Positions 48,401-61,655 of a stretch of DNA of 64,000 nucleotides are shown one piece after another. The notes below the pieces were generated by a model. The model was not told where the DNA came from. It was given only the letters and a program-made list of their open reading frames with translations, and ran no database searches. Position 1 is the stretch's first letter. Every line of letters starts with the position of its first letter. This DNA comes from Liolophura sinensis. Lineage: Eukaryota; Mollusca; Polyplacophora; Chitonida; Chitonidae. Where the stretch lies: positions 50,581,187 through 50,645,186 of the forward strand of contig NC_088301.1 of assembly GCF_032854445.1 (NCBI RefSeq). The letters are read 5' to 3'. A program made the position numbers and the translations under genes.

Positions 48401-51400
48401 TTATCAATTTAGAGAAAATTCAGTCAACTTACAGTGTATTTAGTCCTATCGACCAATGCCAAAGCCACCAACATGGACATGCACACTGTCCATTTTCTCC
48501 TCACATCGTCTTTCTGATAATAAACTTACTGCGTACGAGCAGATGTGATCGCGATCCACATTTTCGAGTTTCAGCATCCTAGTAGACTCATCGGAGAAGA
48601 TTTGCTGATTCACACATAGATTGCATGCACACATACATACAAGGCTGATGTCAGTAAGATGGACTAATTTCCTGTTCTTCCTATCTTAAGACGCAAGTCT
48701 CAGATGATTCAGAATGTTTACCAGACAACAGTTACAGCGTGCCACGCCGTTTCGCTTACATGCAGGCAATATGTAGCACTCTATATAGGCTGAAGAAGAA
48801 GCCATCGTGCATTATACCATCTTGTTGGATAACATGTTCCTAACACATACATATTATATTTCACCGAATGCACCTCACGGGTACACACAGGCCTTAAAAT
48901 GATATAGTCCATGAAGTTATTCTAGTAAGAAATTAATCAAACGCCACAGAAAGCTCTTAAATGGACCTATGAGGTGAATGGATCAATCAGAAAGAAGGAA
49001 GGTATGTCAACGGAAAAAATAAAGTTTTGTTTTTTTTTTCGGAGTTACACCAATTTGCATGTGTATTTCATGAGGAACTTACCAACGGATCTACTGATAT
49101 TCCTGATATTATTAGCCAAACCTTGACAGAAGCATTCCAATTCAGAAATGGTTTGTTAACATTATTTGCCATATTCAGTTTCACTTTATATACACTGTTT
49201 ACATATATAAATCTATTGGAGGAAGCCAAATTAAACTTAAAAACTTTGTAACGTCATTGTTCTCCATCGCCCTAGGTGCACAAATCTAGATGATCATGAC
49301 TTAGCGCCATTTTGGTAATACTGCATCCACATCGTGGCGATAGACTCTTTTATAACATGTAACTGTATCCCGACTCGTGTAGTTTGATTGAACTATTACT
49401 ATACATGTATTGGCCGCCATCTTATACGTGAAATATTCTTCACCTAGGCGTAAAACGCCAATTACATAAATAAATACGCATATATTAAGTGTCGAGCAGT
49501 CCCACATCGGAAATGTTGCAAGGTGAAATTTGGAGAAATACCGATTCAAACTCACAGACAAATCGAAACATTTCGGGTATGCCATTTTATTTCATTTAAT
49601 AGCGAAAATGTACATTTAACATCACGAAAATTGTTCAAAACTGTTCCGCAACAATATGGAGCCAGGCGGGATGTGGTTCTGTGGCCTCAGTATACATGCA
49701 TACAATACTGAATGTAATATAAATACATGCAAACGTCTACTGGAACTGGTTATTGTTTCTGGTTATTGTGCCATCAAGTGCTCTTGTGAATGAGCTTTAT
49801 ATGAATACGATAATGTCACAGTTGATGAATGGAAAGGATGATGAAGAAGCTTAGACCGCATGCTTGTAGTTGTGGAGACAGACACGTGGTCGTGGACCCG
49901 ACACATTAAGTGGCATTCCCCTTGCCATAGGATAGATGAAGACAGGACACGGCAGTGGTAAAATGATCCGGGCGGTTAAGTCCCTTGCTGTCCGAAACAG
50001 ACCCTTTGTTTGTCTGAGTCTGACTGGGAATATGGACAGACGCTGCACTCGTCCTCAGTTTGCTACCCAACAGAGAGACATGCCTACATGTCCACCGGCT
50101 AACAACACGTGCACCAGATATTTCGGTATATATCCTGCAGCTTGTACAATACATGTACTGGTATACATTTCCCATGGACGAAGGCTGCAGTAGACAGAAC
50201 ACTCCTTTGGCAAAAGAATTTTCAAAGAACGTCATATCTAAGATAACTCTTTCAGCGGCGATGTCATGACAATTGGCGACATAATTAAAATAAAAGCAAA
50301 TAAAAAGGTGTACATCTATTAGAGTATCATCTATAATATTCCCGATAATTAATGGTAGGGGGTAAGGCAAATATAGCTGTAATATCAAGTGAAACTACTT
50401 TAGTTGATGGTCCTCGTTTTTTGCCTGTAAGTGATTAAGGCAATTTTGTGTCTTTCTGACACTGGAAGGCCAGACGTTGGACTTATCATTGTGTTACTCA
50501 ATACACACGTCTACATGCCAATCGGTAAACAAAGTGTGCTATAAGATAATAAAGTAAAGGACACTTGTATTTTCATGTAAAATTGATCCTGGTCGTCATA
50601 TTTAGGTCGAATCATGACAATTGGACCAATCCGGGAATATTTATAAAGACACATTTTGACACCGTTTTTTCCATGTGGAAAGCATTTCTTAATTCACCAT
50701 ATATCTGCATTTCTTGACCATAATATGTCCTTTTGACAACATTTTTTGATGCATACATTATTTCTTACAATACAAATGTACAGTTCCCGTCGATTTGGTA
50801 ATTTCACTTTTCTTATTCTGAAGGTACCTCTGTGGCTAGGTGATAGAAATTCACAAGGATCCTTCACCTCCCAACGACATCATACATGCAGTCAATCTGA
50901 ATATTTCACTTATGTCAGTAATCAAAGATTATCTCCACATATTTTGTATAACAGCTGAAATGCTACATGAACATAATCTGAAGGGTCTGCATTACGTCAT
51001 TATTTTTACGACATGTAGATGCAATAATTTAAGACATATGATATACATGTACCTTTCCAAGAACTGCTAAGCGGATCTCGATGTCAAGATTCATAGAAAT
51101 GTCATCAACAAGTAGTGTACAATACAAAGGTTATGGTACATGTTGGGCTTGGTGATGTCTGCATATACACGTCTGTATATTACTTGCATTTTATCTTCGA
51201 TAACTAAAAGGGAGTGTCGACAGGATGTCCTTGGAATTGATGGTATGACATTCGTAACAGTAAACACATACTAAATGTTATATTCTTTCACAAACCCAAC
51301 GCTAACACTGTTCTCATCAATATCAGCAATTGTCCATCTGAAGTAAACGTGTGAAATGTAAGACATTTTGAATATATTATTTGTTTTTTCTTTGTGTTTA

Positions 51401-52827
51401 TGAAAACAGAACAAAACAAACAAACACACAAAAAATCAATATTTAATATGGATTTTTTGAACAAGAAAATCTATCTGGATTTCTTTTCAAATTTTCTTTT
51501 CAAAGCCATACTTTTTATGATACAAATCTGGATTTCACTCGAACATTTCTGTTTTCCAGAAAATACAGTGAAAAAGTTCTCAAGATGTCTTCACAGGGAG
51601 ACTGCGGTAAACTGATCGATTCCAGGAAGTAAAAATACAGAAAAAACACGTAACTCATGTTTAAGCCATGGATGTAAAGTTTACGGCTATTCACTATATC
51701 ATAATATGAATTTATGTTCAGTTTTAATTACAACTGTTTATAAAATCAAACCAAAGAAGGTAATAAAGCATTATATGCTTACACAGCCATTGCATTCATG
51801 TTTTAACCCAAATGGAGTATATGCGTGAAATAGACAACACAACAGACCCTGAAAGTCCTTCAGTATACATCTATCAATAAAAGCGTTTAACTTAAGAGCT
51901 ATAATTTGGCTTTCCTGGCACTGCAGTGTAAGAATTAGAAAGTTTACGTATGAAATAAAATCAGGCGCCACATTTGTTTATTTCTATACTTAACTGAGGC
52001 ACATCGTTACGTTCGGACTTATGACGGATGTAAAAAGCAAAATTATACACTTCTGTGGCTGTCCAGAATCTTGTGATTCATATAGGGTTAATTACATTAC
52101 ATAAGGAATCAGAAAAGGAGGTCAGGGGGGAAAAATACTAATCAGAATCTTTATATCAAATATACCATTTGACTTTCAAACGTGGTTCACTCATCCAAAA
52201 CAGAACAGAAGATTTAAGACAAACAGATGTCTACTATGTTAGATCAACTCTCCACAAAACATAATCGGAGCTTTGATCTTGTCTCGATATAAGGCTATAA
52301 TATAACGTAAACACAGTCATGGACCGTTACATACATTGTTCTTGTTATTTGTGTTTTCAGACCTCGATATTGCGCTTACGAAATTTCAGCAGAATTTACT
52401 CTTTTTTTGTTCTTTTCTTTTAAAGTTTAGCTTCATTACTAATCTCTTTGATGAACTGCTAGTTCATGTACTTCTCTGTCTCACAACAACAACAACACCG
52501 ATTTAAACAAGCAATGTTGTACACAACGTATTAACACGTCAGCTATCATATGTCATAAACGTGATGGCCGTTTTAGAGAGAAAGTTGAATGTAGCGTACA
52601 GATATGTCACCATAGCAACTCAGTAAACGACATTTAAGATAACCAGAAATAAAGCTGGCAGAGTATTAACCTAAGGGAGGTAAGCATGCATTGTTTTCAG
52701 TTGCTTAAACGCTGACATTTCTGAATTTCTGCCTCTTAGATGCATACATAGAGAAAGATAAATGGTAGCAGGTAGGATTGCAAGATCAACCGTTATTCCA
52801 GATGTTCGCCAAGAATCATATGGACCG

Positions 52828-52840
52828 TGACCTTTGACCT
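52828..52840 (-). promoter_or_regulatory. Perfect DR1 nuclear-receptor motif
   Basis: TGACCTTTGACCT on the plus strand, i.e. AGGTCAAAGGTCA on the filamin strand, the consensus for RXR-type heterodimers or HNF4. It sits about 350 bp from the candidate distal first exon. Site use is not shown by sequence alone. Confidence 0.4.
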
Positions 52841-53178
52841 ACACTACATATCAACAACACACATGTGACATTTCCATAAGAAGAAAATGTATACGGTTAA
52901 AAATAACATAACAACAGGACAAGCAGGACAATATGGTAACAACAGACGGTGCTTTTATCCGTTAAGATGTCAACAGCTTATGAGACATGTACCAGGCTTA
53001 GTAACACGAAGGGGAAACAGCTGATTATATATACTGGACAGTAGAGAAGCAAATTACGTCCCAGGTGAGACAACATCGACACATCGGGAAGGTTATCATA
53101 CAACTTAATAAATCAAATAAAGTACATAAAGAAATGGATTATTATCTTGCCTTCTTGATAAAAAGAAACCCTTCTTAC

Positions 53179-53705
53179 CGGACACGCGGGTGCAGCAGCC
53201 GTTGGAGCCTTCTTCAGCCGTGGTAGTGGCTGAGTTGGTAAAGGCTATAGTTTCACCAGTAGGGAAGTATAGCTACTGTCAGCCTGGACCGGTAGTGATT
53301 TCCTAGGCAGAACTCAGCTTTTCTAGGAGCTACTTGTTACAGGAGTACCGAAATGGGAGAGCTCTAGGAATTCCCTAACGCCAGATTGGACGAGTCGGAA
53401 ATTTGAGAGCTGGTGGAGAAGTGATGATGTACCGGCCCCTCAGCCGCGGCAGCATACACCCTCGTATGTTTACACGGGCTTCGAGAGCCTAATTTGGAAG
53501 CGCCATGTAAACTGAGACGGGGTTCTAGACAGATCTAGACCTTCCTTTTCTAGTACACATCATCAAATCTATTCGAGAAATGTTTCCAGAGAGTGAAAAC
53601 AAGCGATGAAACTTCGGATCGACCCGTGAGTGGGTCAGAGATAGATAAGCTGTCGCAGTTTGTTGGGTGACAATAACTTGATGGAGATATAAGTGTTTCT
53701 GTGTA
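53179..53705 (-). promoter_or_regulatory. Candidate distal promoter and non-coding first exon
   Basis: On the minus strand a TATAAA (53738-53733) precedes a G+C-richer stretch that ends in a near-consensus donor, GTGTCCG followed by gtaagaag. The first coding filamin exon has usable acceptors just upstream of its ATG (CAG before 43754, TAG before 43765), so splicing across 9.4 kb is possible. No transcript evidence is available here. Confidence 0.3.
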
Positions 53706-56700
53706 AACAAGGAGCTCAGGGAATCAGAAAAGTTTATAAAGACTTTATTGTTTCTAAATTGCCTGCCTATGGTCCGGGTGCCTATGTATTGTCTCCATGG
53801 GCTTGCGCTTCCAGTGATGGACAACGTGTGTTAGGGCAGTCAAGAGAGAAGACTTTATTTTATTACACGGGAAGAGCTTGTCAGTCTACATGGGTGGGCG
53901 TGGTCGACTTAGATATCAGCTGATCAGAGGCACAGTTAGTATAAGCCAAGATAAAAAGCTGTAATGAAAGAGAATTCCGGGCCACATGGGAACGTTTCCA
54001 TAAACACATGTCTATAAACGAAGGCGGCGTCAGGCTTAGCACATGGTTTTCCGCGGCGTGACTACTACACACTCACGTGTATAGATTCACGTAAACATAT
54101 CGCTACACGCATGCCACGTGGGGGTTTAAGAACTGGACAGTCTTGAGATCAGCTTAATTAGGTTGAACCCGATTTAAACATGCACCTTGTAACATTACCA
54201 TATGCAATGCAGTCGATTTAAATATGGTGAAATGCTGTCGTCTCCAGCTTCCATGATGCATACCTTTGAAGCCCATGCCCTGTGTATAAGAAAGTAAAGT
54301 GAAAATAAGACCTTGGAGTTTCTGTAAAGAGTCTTACACACGCATTGTTGTTCTTGGCATAAATGCACAGGAACATGTTTCCGGAACGTCAAATATGCCA
54401 CTGTGTACAATTTATGTTTATGCCAGCACGAGTACCTGTCAACACTCACTGTATATGATGTATAAAGCACTGCTCAAGTCTTCCGAAGCTGATAACAATG
54501 ATTTTTCAATGTTACGTACGCAGGGTGAGATAGCTAACGAAAGAGGACAGGTACAACACACAACATCTGTAAATCTGTATAAAAGTAATAACACATGTAC
54601 TTCAAAATGTCAAAATCGCCAAACTTCAAAAACAAAATGTTATGAAGTAAATGCGCTGGGGAGTGGTAATAAACCTTCCGTTTGTCTGACTGTGTTCATT
54701 TGAACGGAAACACTTAACTGTTTTCGTGCGCGCATATCCCTCATATACCGATATATGCATGTGGATGGATTTTCCACCCTTGCCAAAGCATTTTTAATTA
54801 TGTCTTGTGAACTTTAGGAATAACACGCAAAATTATATTATGATTATATCGTCTGGTGATTATCGCATTGCCATAACTGCATTTGACATTTTCAAATGAT
54901 TATACTGTTGTCTCTGTACGCTTTGGTTAAATTCACATTTGCTCATTTTTTCCAATCTCGAGAATCCACATATTCTATTTATTTCATTTAATTAAATGTG
55001 CCCCTAAGTGTCAGTTCCAAAACTCACAAATACACCAATCACCAAACGTTTCCATGCTGAGCAAATTGTGGGGACACAAAAAGCTGAACTATGTACAAGA
55101 AACATGTTGTGCTGGTTACATGTTTACAACAGACACAGTTGTTACAGTTGAAAATGATTATTGGGTCTTTCTGATTTTGACAGCTATGTGAAACAGAATG
55201 CAAGAAATCCTGAACAATTTGTCAGCAGGTGTGTTTTACATATTTTAATATTTTAGAAACTGCAAATTTAGAATATAATTTGTTAGAAACTACAAATTTA
55301 GAATTTAATAAAGTACTGGATAGCACATTTTTGGAGCTAGTGAAAAAACATGTGACGTACGACAGATGATTCAGTCATCCCACAATCCAGACAATTCAAA
55401 GAAGTGCTGATGGCAAAAGCATTACCTGCACATCGGTATGCATCATGTTGTCTACAAAATGGGTAGCATGGCGTAAGGATATGTACGAACCATTTTGCCA
55501 ATTCATTTACCTGCATGATAAGATACTCCCTAAATCTTTCATGAGGAAATGCTTGAGGACGATGTGAACGAAAGGTCATTTTAGGAATGATGAGCATTGT
55601 ACAACGTATCTTGAAAAGGAAAGGTATAGGGTCTACATGATTACATTTACGATATATTTTCGCATGATATTGGGAAGATACCGCTCTGTACCTCATTGTA
55701 TTACGTTCACCACAGCTTCCTTTAGTACAAATATACGGTTCATGTTTGGCATCTTGTGGCGAATCTCCTCTACATATATCAAAACGTTTATCCCCAGTTA
55801 AATGTCTATACTAAACTAAGCATATATATATAATGTTCTGTCTTTGTGGGATGCATATTGTTGCATACTTCCATGACCACGTATATACTGCAAGGTTTAA
55901 ACTGATTTTATTGTCTTAATTGAAGAAAACGTTCTTTGGACGCGATTGGTTTTTTCAGCCACCTTAACCATCCTGATAAAGAAGGACATAGTACATGATT
56001 TGCCAAGGAATTTTGACTGCTTCTCTTTTCATGATTCCTTCCTAATTTCATACTTTATATTCTTTATTAGTTATTTGATGGTTTATGTAAAACGTCGTTT
56101 TTGGAAGTTGTCCGAACGTCCATATTGGTTGACTACTTGTATACGAATGTCTGTTTTCACGCAAAGAATTACGGATTCGAAGGAGCTGTATATTACTGAT
56201 CAAGAACTCAGTGGTTGCCTGAAGCTTTGCAGAAACATCATGAAACGCTTATATCGCCGTGCAATAAAAACATTCAAACACCACTATGATACATCATATG
56301 TATAAGAGTGAATTTCGTTAGTTATAGACAGCCAATGACATGCAAGAATATACATATCGACCAAGCTATAATACAACAGTAATTAATCTTCTTAACTTCT
56401 CTATGAAAATCGCTCCCCATTATGCTGAACCATCCTTGGCGGCAATCGTTACTTTCCGAGACAGTCACTATACACACACATTTGGGTGGCCTGTGTATAC
56501 AGTACGGAATTAGCACTGCTTACATCCCTAACCTATGACATTTAGGGCGCCAAGAGCCCACCGCTACTTTGTATACATGGTACAGCGCCTATTCACCCAC
56601 AGTCTGTACCTGGTGGTTGTTAGGTAAACGTTACGTCAGGTGAGTCAATCTGACCTTCGCCAATCCTTACCTGTTGTAGCTGGCGAGCGTCCTTCAATCA

Positions 56701-59700
56701 TCAGAAGAAGGAAGGCTTTTTTTTTACTACTGCAAACCGTCGTAATTCAAATAGTACAGCTATATTCATGCAGGCTGGTAGTTCAGAAGTTCCGATCCGT
56801 CTAACGGCTCGGGTCAACCAAACATCCATACATGTGCTCAGGCTGTGAAAACAATTTGACTATACGGTGCAAATCGGAATGAAATTTGAAGAGGTGTGTG
56901 ATTCAGTCTGCATATATGCGTCACATTTTTTTCTCCTCCATCGTCCGCAGTACACATAGTAAATGTCTGAGAGCGACCACGCCTGTATAACTGTGTACGA
57001 TTCAGCTTGGACGCCCAGAGGATGTTTTGTCACTGTAGGAAGCCGGGCAAGGGTGTAACATTGTAGGGAAGCACGTTGTCTGAGACCGAGCTCTATACTA
57101 TACAGATGAACCGGATCGGCCACATCAGTGACATAATATGCCGGGTCCAGAACATTCTAGTGGACAAACACTCAAACGTGATACATAATTACTACTTTGA
57201 ATTTGTACAGTCACCGAAACCACATGGCGTTGTTTGCAGTGCTGGATTCATCAGAAGAAAACGATAAATAAATGTATATCAGTGTGAGTGAAAACGTCAC
57301 TGTCCGTTTAACGAAAAAGGACTGTTGAACGACTCGGGAAAGTGTAGGTTGTTGGCTGTGATGGAGTTTTCACCCACCATATATCTTTAAAGCCGGTATC
57401 GGCAATCTTTATGGAATTTCTGAGTCACTACGTGTCGAAGTTGTTGATGCAAGGATAGACTGTTAGACTATATAGTACGTATACCGGTATAGCACCGGTA
57501 AACTTTCCACGTGATTCTCGAGAAACCTTACAACGTCTTCCGCCAATCCTGAATGCGCGTGAAACAGTGGAACCGTTATCACCAGCTGCGTACCAGTCCC
57601 GTGTTCTGAGACGTAAATGTAGCAAATATATGTGCAGGCATCCATTTAATACCTGAGAACCCGTCGTATCGCGTCTGTATATGTAACATATAGTAGCTGC
57701 ATCCTCAGTCGCCTCATGCTTCGGCTTCTCTCAATATATATTTTGCTTAACGCGTATCTGTTTATCTCAAACGTCTTCCCTGCGACCATGTGTTGGTGCT
57801 TGTTCACAATGGACAAAAGTTGGCGTGGGGTTGTTTTGGCAGATCCAGTGTACCCGATAGTGATGACTACATGGTTACTATATATATATGAGTCAGGTTG
57901 AAGCCCGTTTTTTACGTCTGATATGATTCAGGGCACAAGCGTCATAAAGAGATGCTGATAACGCTGGATTTATTTCGCACTCACATCCAAAACTGGTGTT
58001 TATTAATTCCTTAAACATCACTTTATGCCATTTATAAATACTTTACTTTTCCCTAGGGTTATCGAGATCTCCCCACACTGTACACAGTTCACTGGCCTAT
58101 TTGATTTATGACTCGTTTCAGCATGTATACAAATCACCCAATATATTCCCCAATGTTATATACATATGACCAAGAATTCCACCTATAAGTCTGGCACAAC
58201 GAAATACGCTTAGACTATTTACATCCACTACCAGTATACTCAGAATTGAAACAGATAAGTACCGTAAAATCGAAAAGCGACAAATTACTGCCTGATACGT
58301 AATAGCATGTGTATAGAGTTACCAATCAAGCCGTGTAGTTTCTATATCAAGTCTTCAGTTCATTGTTTGAACACAAAACTGTGTAGACGTTTTAACAAAA
58401 TATGACCTATACATCATATCAGTAACTTCACAATGTACAAAAATAAGAGACTCGAAATTCATTGATGACAAAGGTTTTTATGGGTATATTGGGACTTTTA
58501 TTTGGTCATCCTCTTGGTTCGTTTACACAAAGGATATAGGAAGGATATAGGTGGAGTAATGGCACTTCCTCAATCGCAACTAACAAGCCTGACTTTATGA
58601 TCCATGCACGAGTCCACGAACTTGATACCGTATAAAACTGGTTTCCCTAGTTGTCTCACTTCCGAAACAAATGCATGTTCCACTCATCGTTCCTGGGACA
58701 TGTGCCGCCTGCACGCTTCTGATATGCTTCAACGATAAGATATAATTAATCTCTAAGAGGGGAATGGAGTTTATGCAAATTCTGATCAACTGACCCACAC
58801 TGAAAAAATTAATCTGTTAATTTTAGCAGAAAGTCTGTTTCGATTGAATAGTTAATGCACCATCTGCAGATTAGATTATTATGTTTAACTTCAATAAATG
58901 CATTACTGCAAGAATATATCTCCGTATGTGGTTGTTATACATTGTATGACAACCACATTTGTCGAGGTATTTATGGGTCAGTACAGTTTTAGCACGTATG
59001 TATAATAACCTGTATATCAGGTTGACACCATAACTCACGACCATAATAGTTACAAACCCATTCGGAGGAAAATTGTTCTTGAACCATTTCTTCAAACCCT
59101 TCCCTTGAAAACATTACAAATTCGGCTAGAGCGCTCTGCATTAGGCCTATATGTGACTTGCCTTTTGTAATGACTGTCAAGTTTGCGATCTCTTTTTATT
59201 TATGAAACTGGTCTTTGGAATTTTTACTTTGAATTTTTGCTGGTTGACCACCAGAAGTAAGGCGTGGATAGCCCTCAATCTTTCAAAAGACGACGTCCAG
59301 TTTCAGATGGGCCATTAACATAAAAAATAATTGACTCGATGACTCGACGTCAGCTTTTGAAACTGTACGTCGAGTTAAGGGTACGTCTAGTTTTTGGGGT
59401 TTATACAAGCTGTATTTCTTGGCACAAAAAGAGCACCCCATAACACAGTAATGTGAAAGCCCGAGCAAACTTATTGTGGAGAATTGTCTCCCCTTTTCCC
59501 ATCAGCGCTGCAGTTAGTCCTCCATAAAATTCCTATTTTTAGTGCAGCGTGATAAATGAACCAGATAAATGAATAAATATGCATAAATAAAACCAACAAA
59601 GAGTACCAGGCTGGAAAACTGTTTAAAGTTCCATTCGTAAGCCCTGTTGGGAACGATGCATGCATGAAGGTGCTGCAGCGAGAATTGCCATTTCATCGTT

Positions 59701-59724
59701 TCTTACTTAGACAGGATATTCTGA

Positions 59725-60179
59725 TTCAGCATACCTGCAGCATATAGTGATGATTCAGTCAGGTGAACATATTTCCTACTGTATTCCAATTCAGCATACC
59801 TGCAGCATATAGCGATGATTCAGTCAGGTGAACATATTTCCTACTGTATTCCAATTCAGCATACCTGCAGCATATAGCGATGATTCAGTCAGGTGAACAT
59901 ATTTCCTACTGTATTCCAATTCAGCATACCTGCAGCATATAGTGATGATTCAGTCAGGTGAACATATTTCCTACTGTATTCCAATTCAGCATACCTGCAG
60001 CATATGGCGATGATTCAGTCAGGTGAACATATTTCCTACTGTATTCCAATTTAACATACCTGCAGCATATAGTGATAATTCAGTCAGGTGAACATATTTC
60101 CTACTGTATTCCAATTTAGCATACCTGCAGCATATAGTGATGATTCAGGCGGGTGGACATATTTCCTACTATATTCGGA
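59725..60179 (+). repeat. Tandem array, seven copies of a 65-bp unit
   Basis: Unit starts fall every 65 bp at 59725, 59790, 59855, 59920, 59985, 60050 and 60115 (TTCAGCATACCTGCAGCATA in the first). Copies 1-5 differ by a base or two; copies 6 and 7 are more diverged. Each unit holds GATGATTCAGTCAGGTGAAC. Confidence 0.95.
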
Positions 60180-61349
60180 TTCACTATTACGTGTAATTAC
60201 GGTGTATGCATCTCTTACTTTAACCTTCAGCTAAACCAAATTCCCTGTAACTTAAGCTACTGTATTTGTGGGGCAATACCACATAATATCCAACGATTCC
60301 AATCATGACTTGCAGTCAAAAATTTATCATGCCATACACACTATGATAAACGTGCAGGCAGCACATTTGCAGCATATGATTTCCGTTCAATCTTCCTCAC
60401 CTGCTATGGTTATATTACCTCCCTGTGACTTTCTGCACGATGATCTAAAGGCAACTAATGCGTCTTTATAAGCATACTTGGCAAATCTCTACCCCAAAAT
60501 TGATATAAAGGATGGTGTTGAGAGTCTATGCAGAATTATAGAATGGAAAAAGCACTCTAGCATATCTAATGCTATTTCCGCTTGATCGGAAAGTCTCGTC
60601 TGCGTCGATAAAGCTCGATTCCAATGATTTACTTGAGGATTAAATCACCAAATAAATATATGAGATACTTTAGTTTATGCTAATTCCTAAGGTTATATAG
60701 AGCCTATATATGTATAACGAATACACATTAGTACAGACATGCATGTATATATGCATGTATGTCCTTGTTGAATATGTCAGTTTGCCTGAATTATTGGATT
60801 TGAACATTACATGTTTCAGGAACTTAAACTTGCGTTTGGAGAAAGATCGAGTGAGACTAGACTGTGGCGAGACATTAACCTTCAAGGTCAATCCGCCCTG
60901 AACCTCTGTGCCCCGCATTCTATTGTACAGAGGTAATTCCTCACTAGCTGCACCCTGACTGCCAGACACATACACACCCGGTCCAATTAAAACTGTGACA
61001 TTCTCATCAACTAGGTTCTCCTTCGTGCACTTTGCACACAATACATCGTCACAGCATGCTCATATGAGTGCGCAGCGGCAACAGGGGGGCTGGATTTATC
61101 TTGTAGTCGTGGTGTTCGGAAATGTCAAGAGGTTTGCACTTACATCACTCAGTATTAAGTAAGCAATGCGAGGTAAACGAGTAAATACAAAGCTAAAGCA
61201 TAGTGCAGTAAAATTTATGTTATTGAATGAGCCTGCACTCACTTCTTATAGCCATTCCTCCCCACATGCATTTGAAAATAATGAAATGATTACAGTACTC
61301 CTTTAAGAATTTTGGTTAAAATGAGATTTAGTTAACAGCATTCTTGGTG

Positions 61350-61351
<2 letters not shown>

Positions 61352-61387
<36 letters not shown>

Positions 61388-61421
61388 TATATCTATATAT
61401 ATATATATATTTTTTTTTTTT
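61352..61421 (+). repeat. (TA)n and poly-T next to the assembly gap
   Basis: About 60 bp of nearly pure TA followed by eleven T, some 35 bp before the N run. Confidence 0.95.
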
Positions 61422-61455
61422 CAATAAAGGACAACCTTAAGAAAGACATTTCATG

Positions 61456-61655
61456 NNNNNNNNNNNNNNNNNNNNNNNNNNNNNNNNNNNNNNNNNNNNN
61501 NNNNNNNNNNNNNNNNNNNNNNNNNNNNNNNNNNNNNNNNNNNNNNNNNNNNNNNNNNNNNNNNNNNNNNNNNNNNNNNNNNNNNNNNNNNNNNNNNNNN
61601 NNNNNNNNNNNNNNNNNNNNNNNNNNNNNNNNNNNNNNNNNNNNNNNNNNNNNNN
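61456..61655. other. Assembly gap, 200 N
   Basis: Exactly 200 N. The round length suggests a placeholder, so the true distance is unknown. Any reading frame through it is meaningless. Confidence 0.99.

Noticed and set aside
49906-50388. 160-codon open frame on the minus strand
   Set aside because: Longest frame of the flank, but overlapped by frames on the other strand and without any recognisable motif; judged spurious.
54299-54703. 134-codon open frame on the plus strand
   Set aside because: No domain, no splice or promoter context, and composition like the surrounding non-coding sequence.
56660-56715. Possible alternative first exon on the minus strand ending CTACAACAG before gtaagg
   Set aside because: A good donor and a nearby ATG, but no promoter signal, and its phase would not restore CH1; left as chance.
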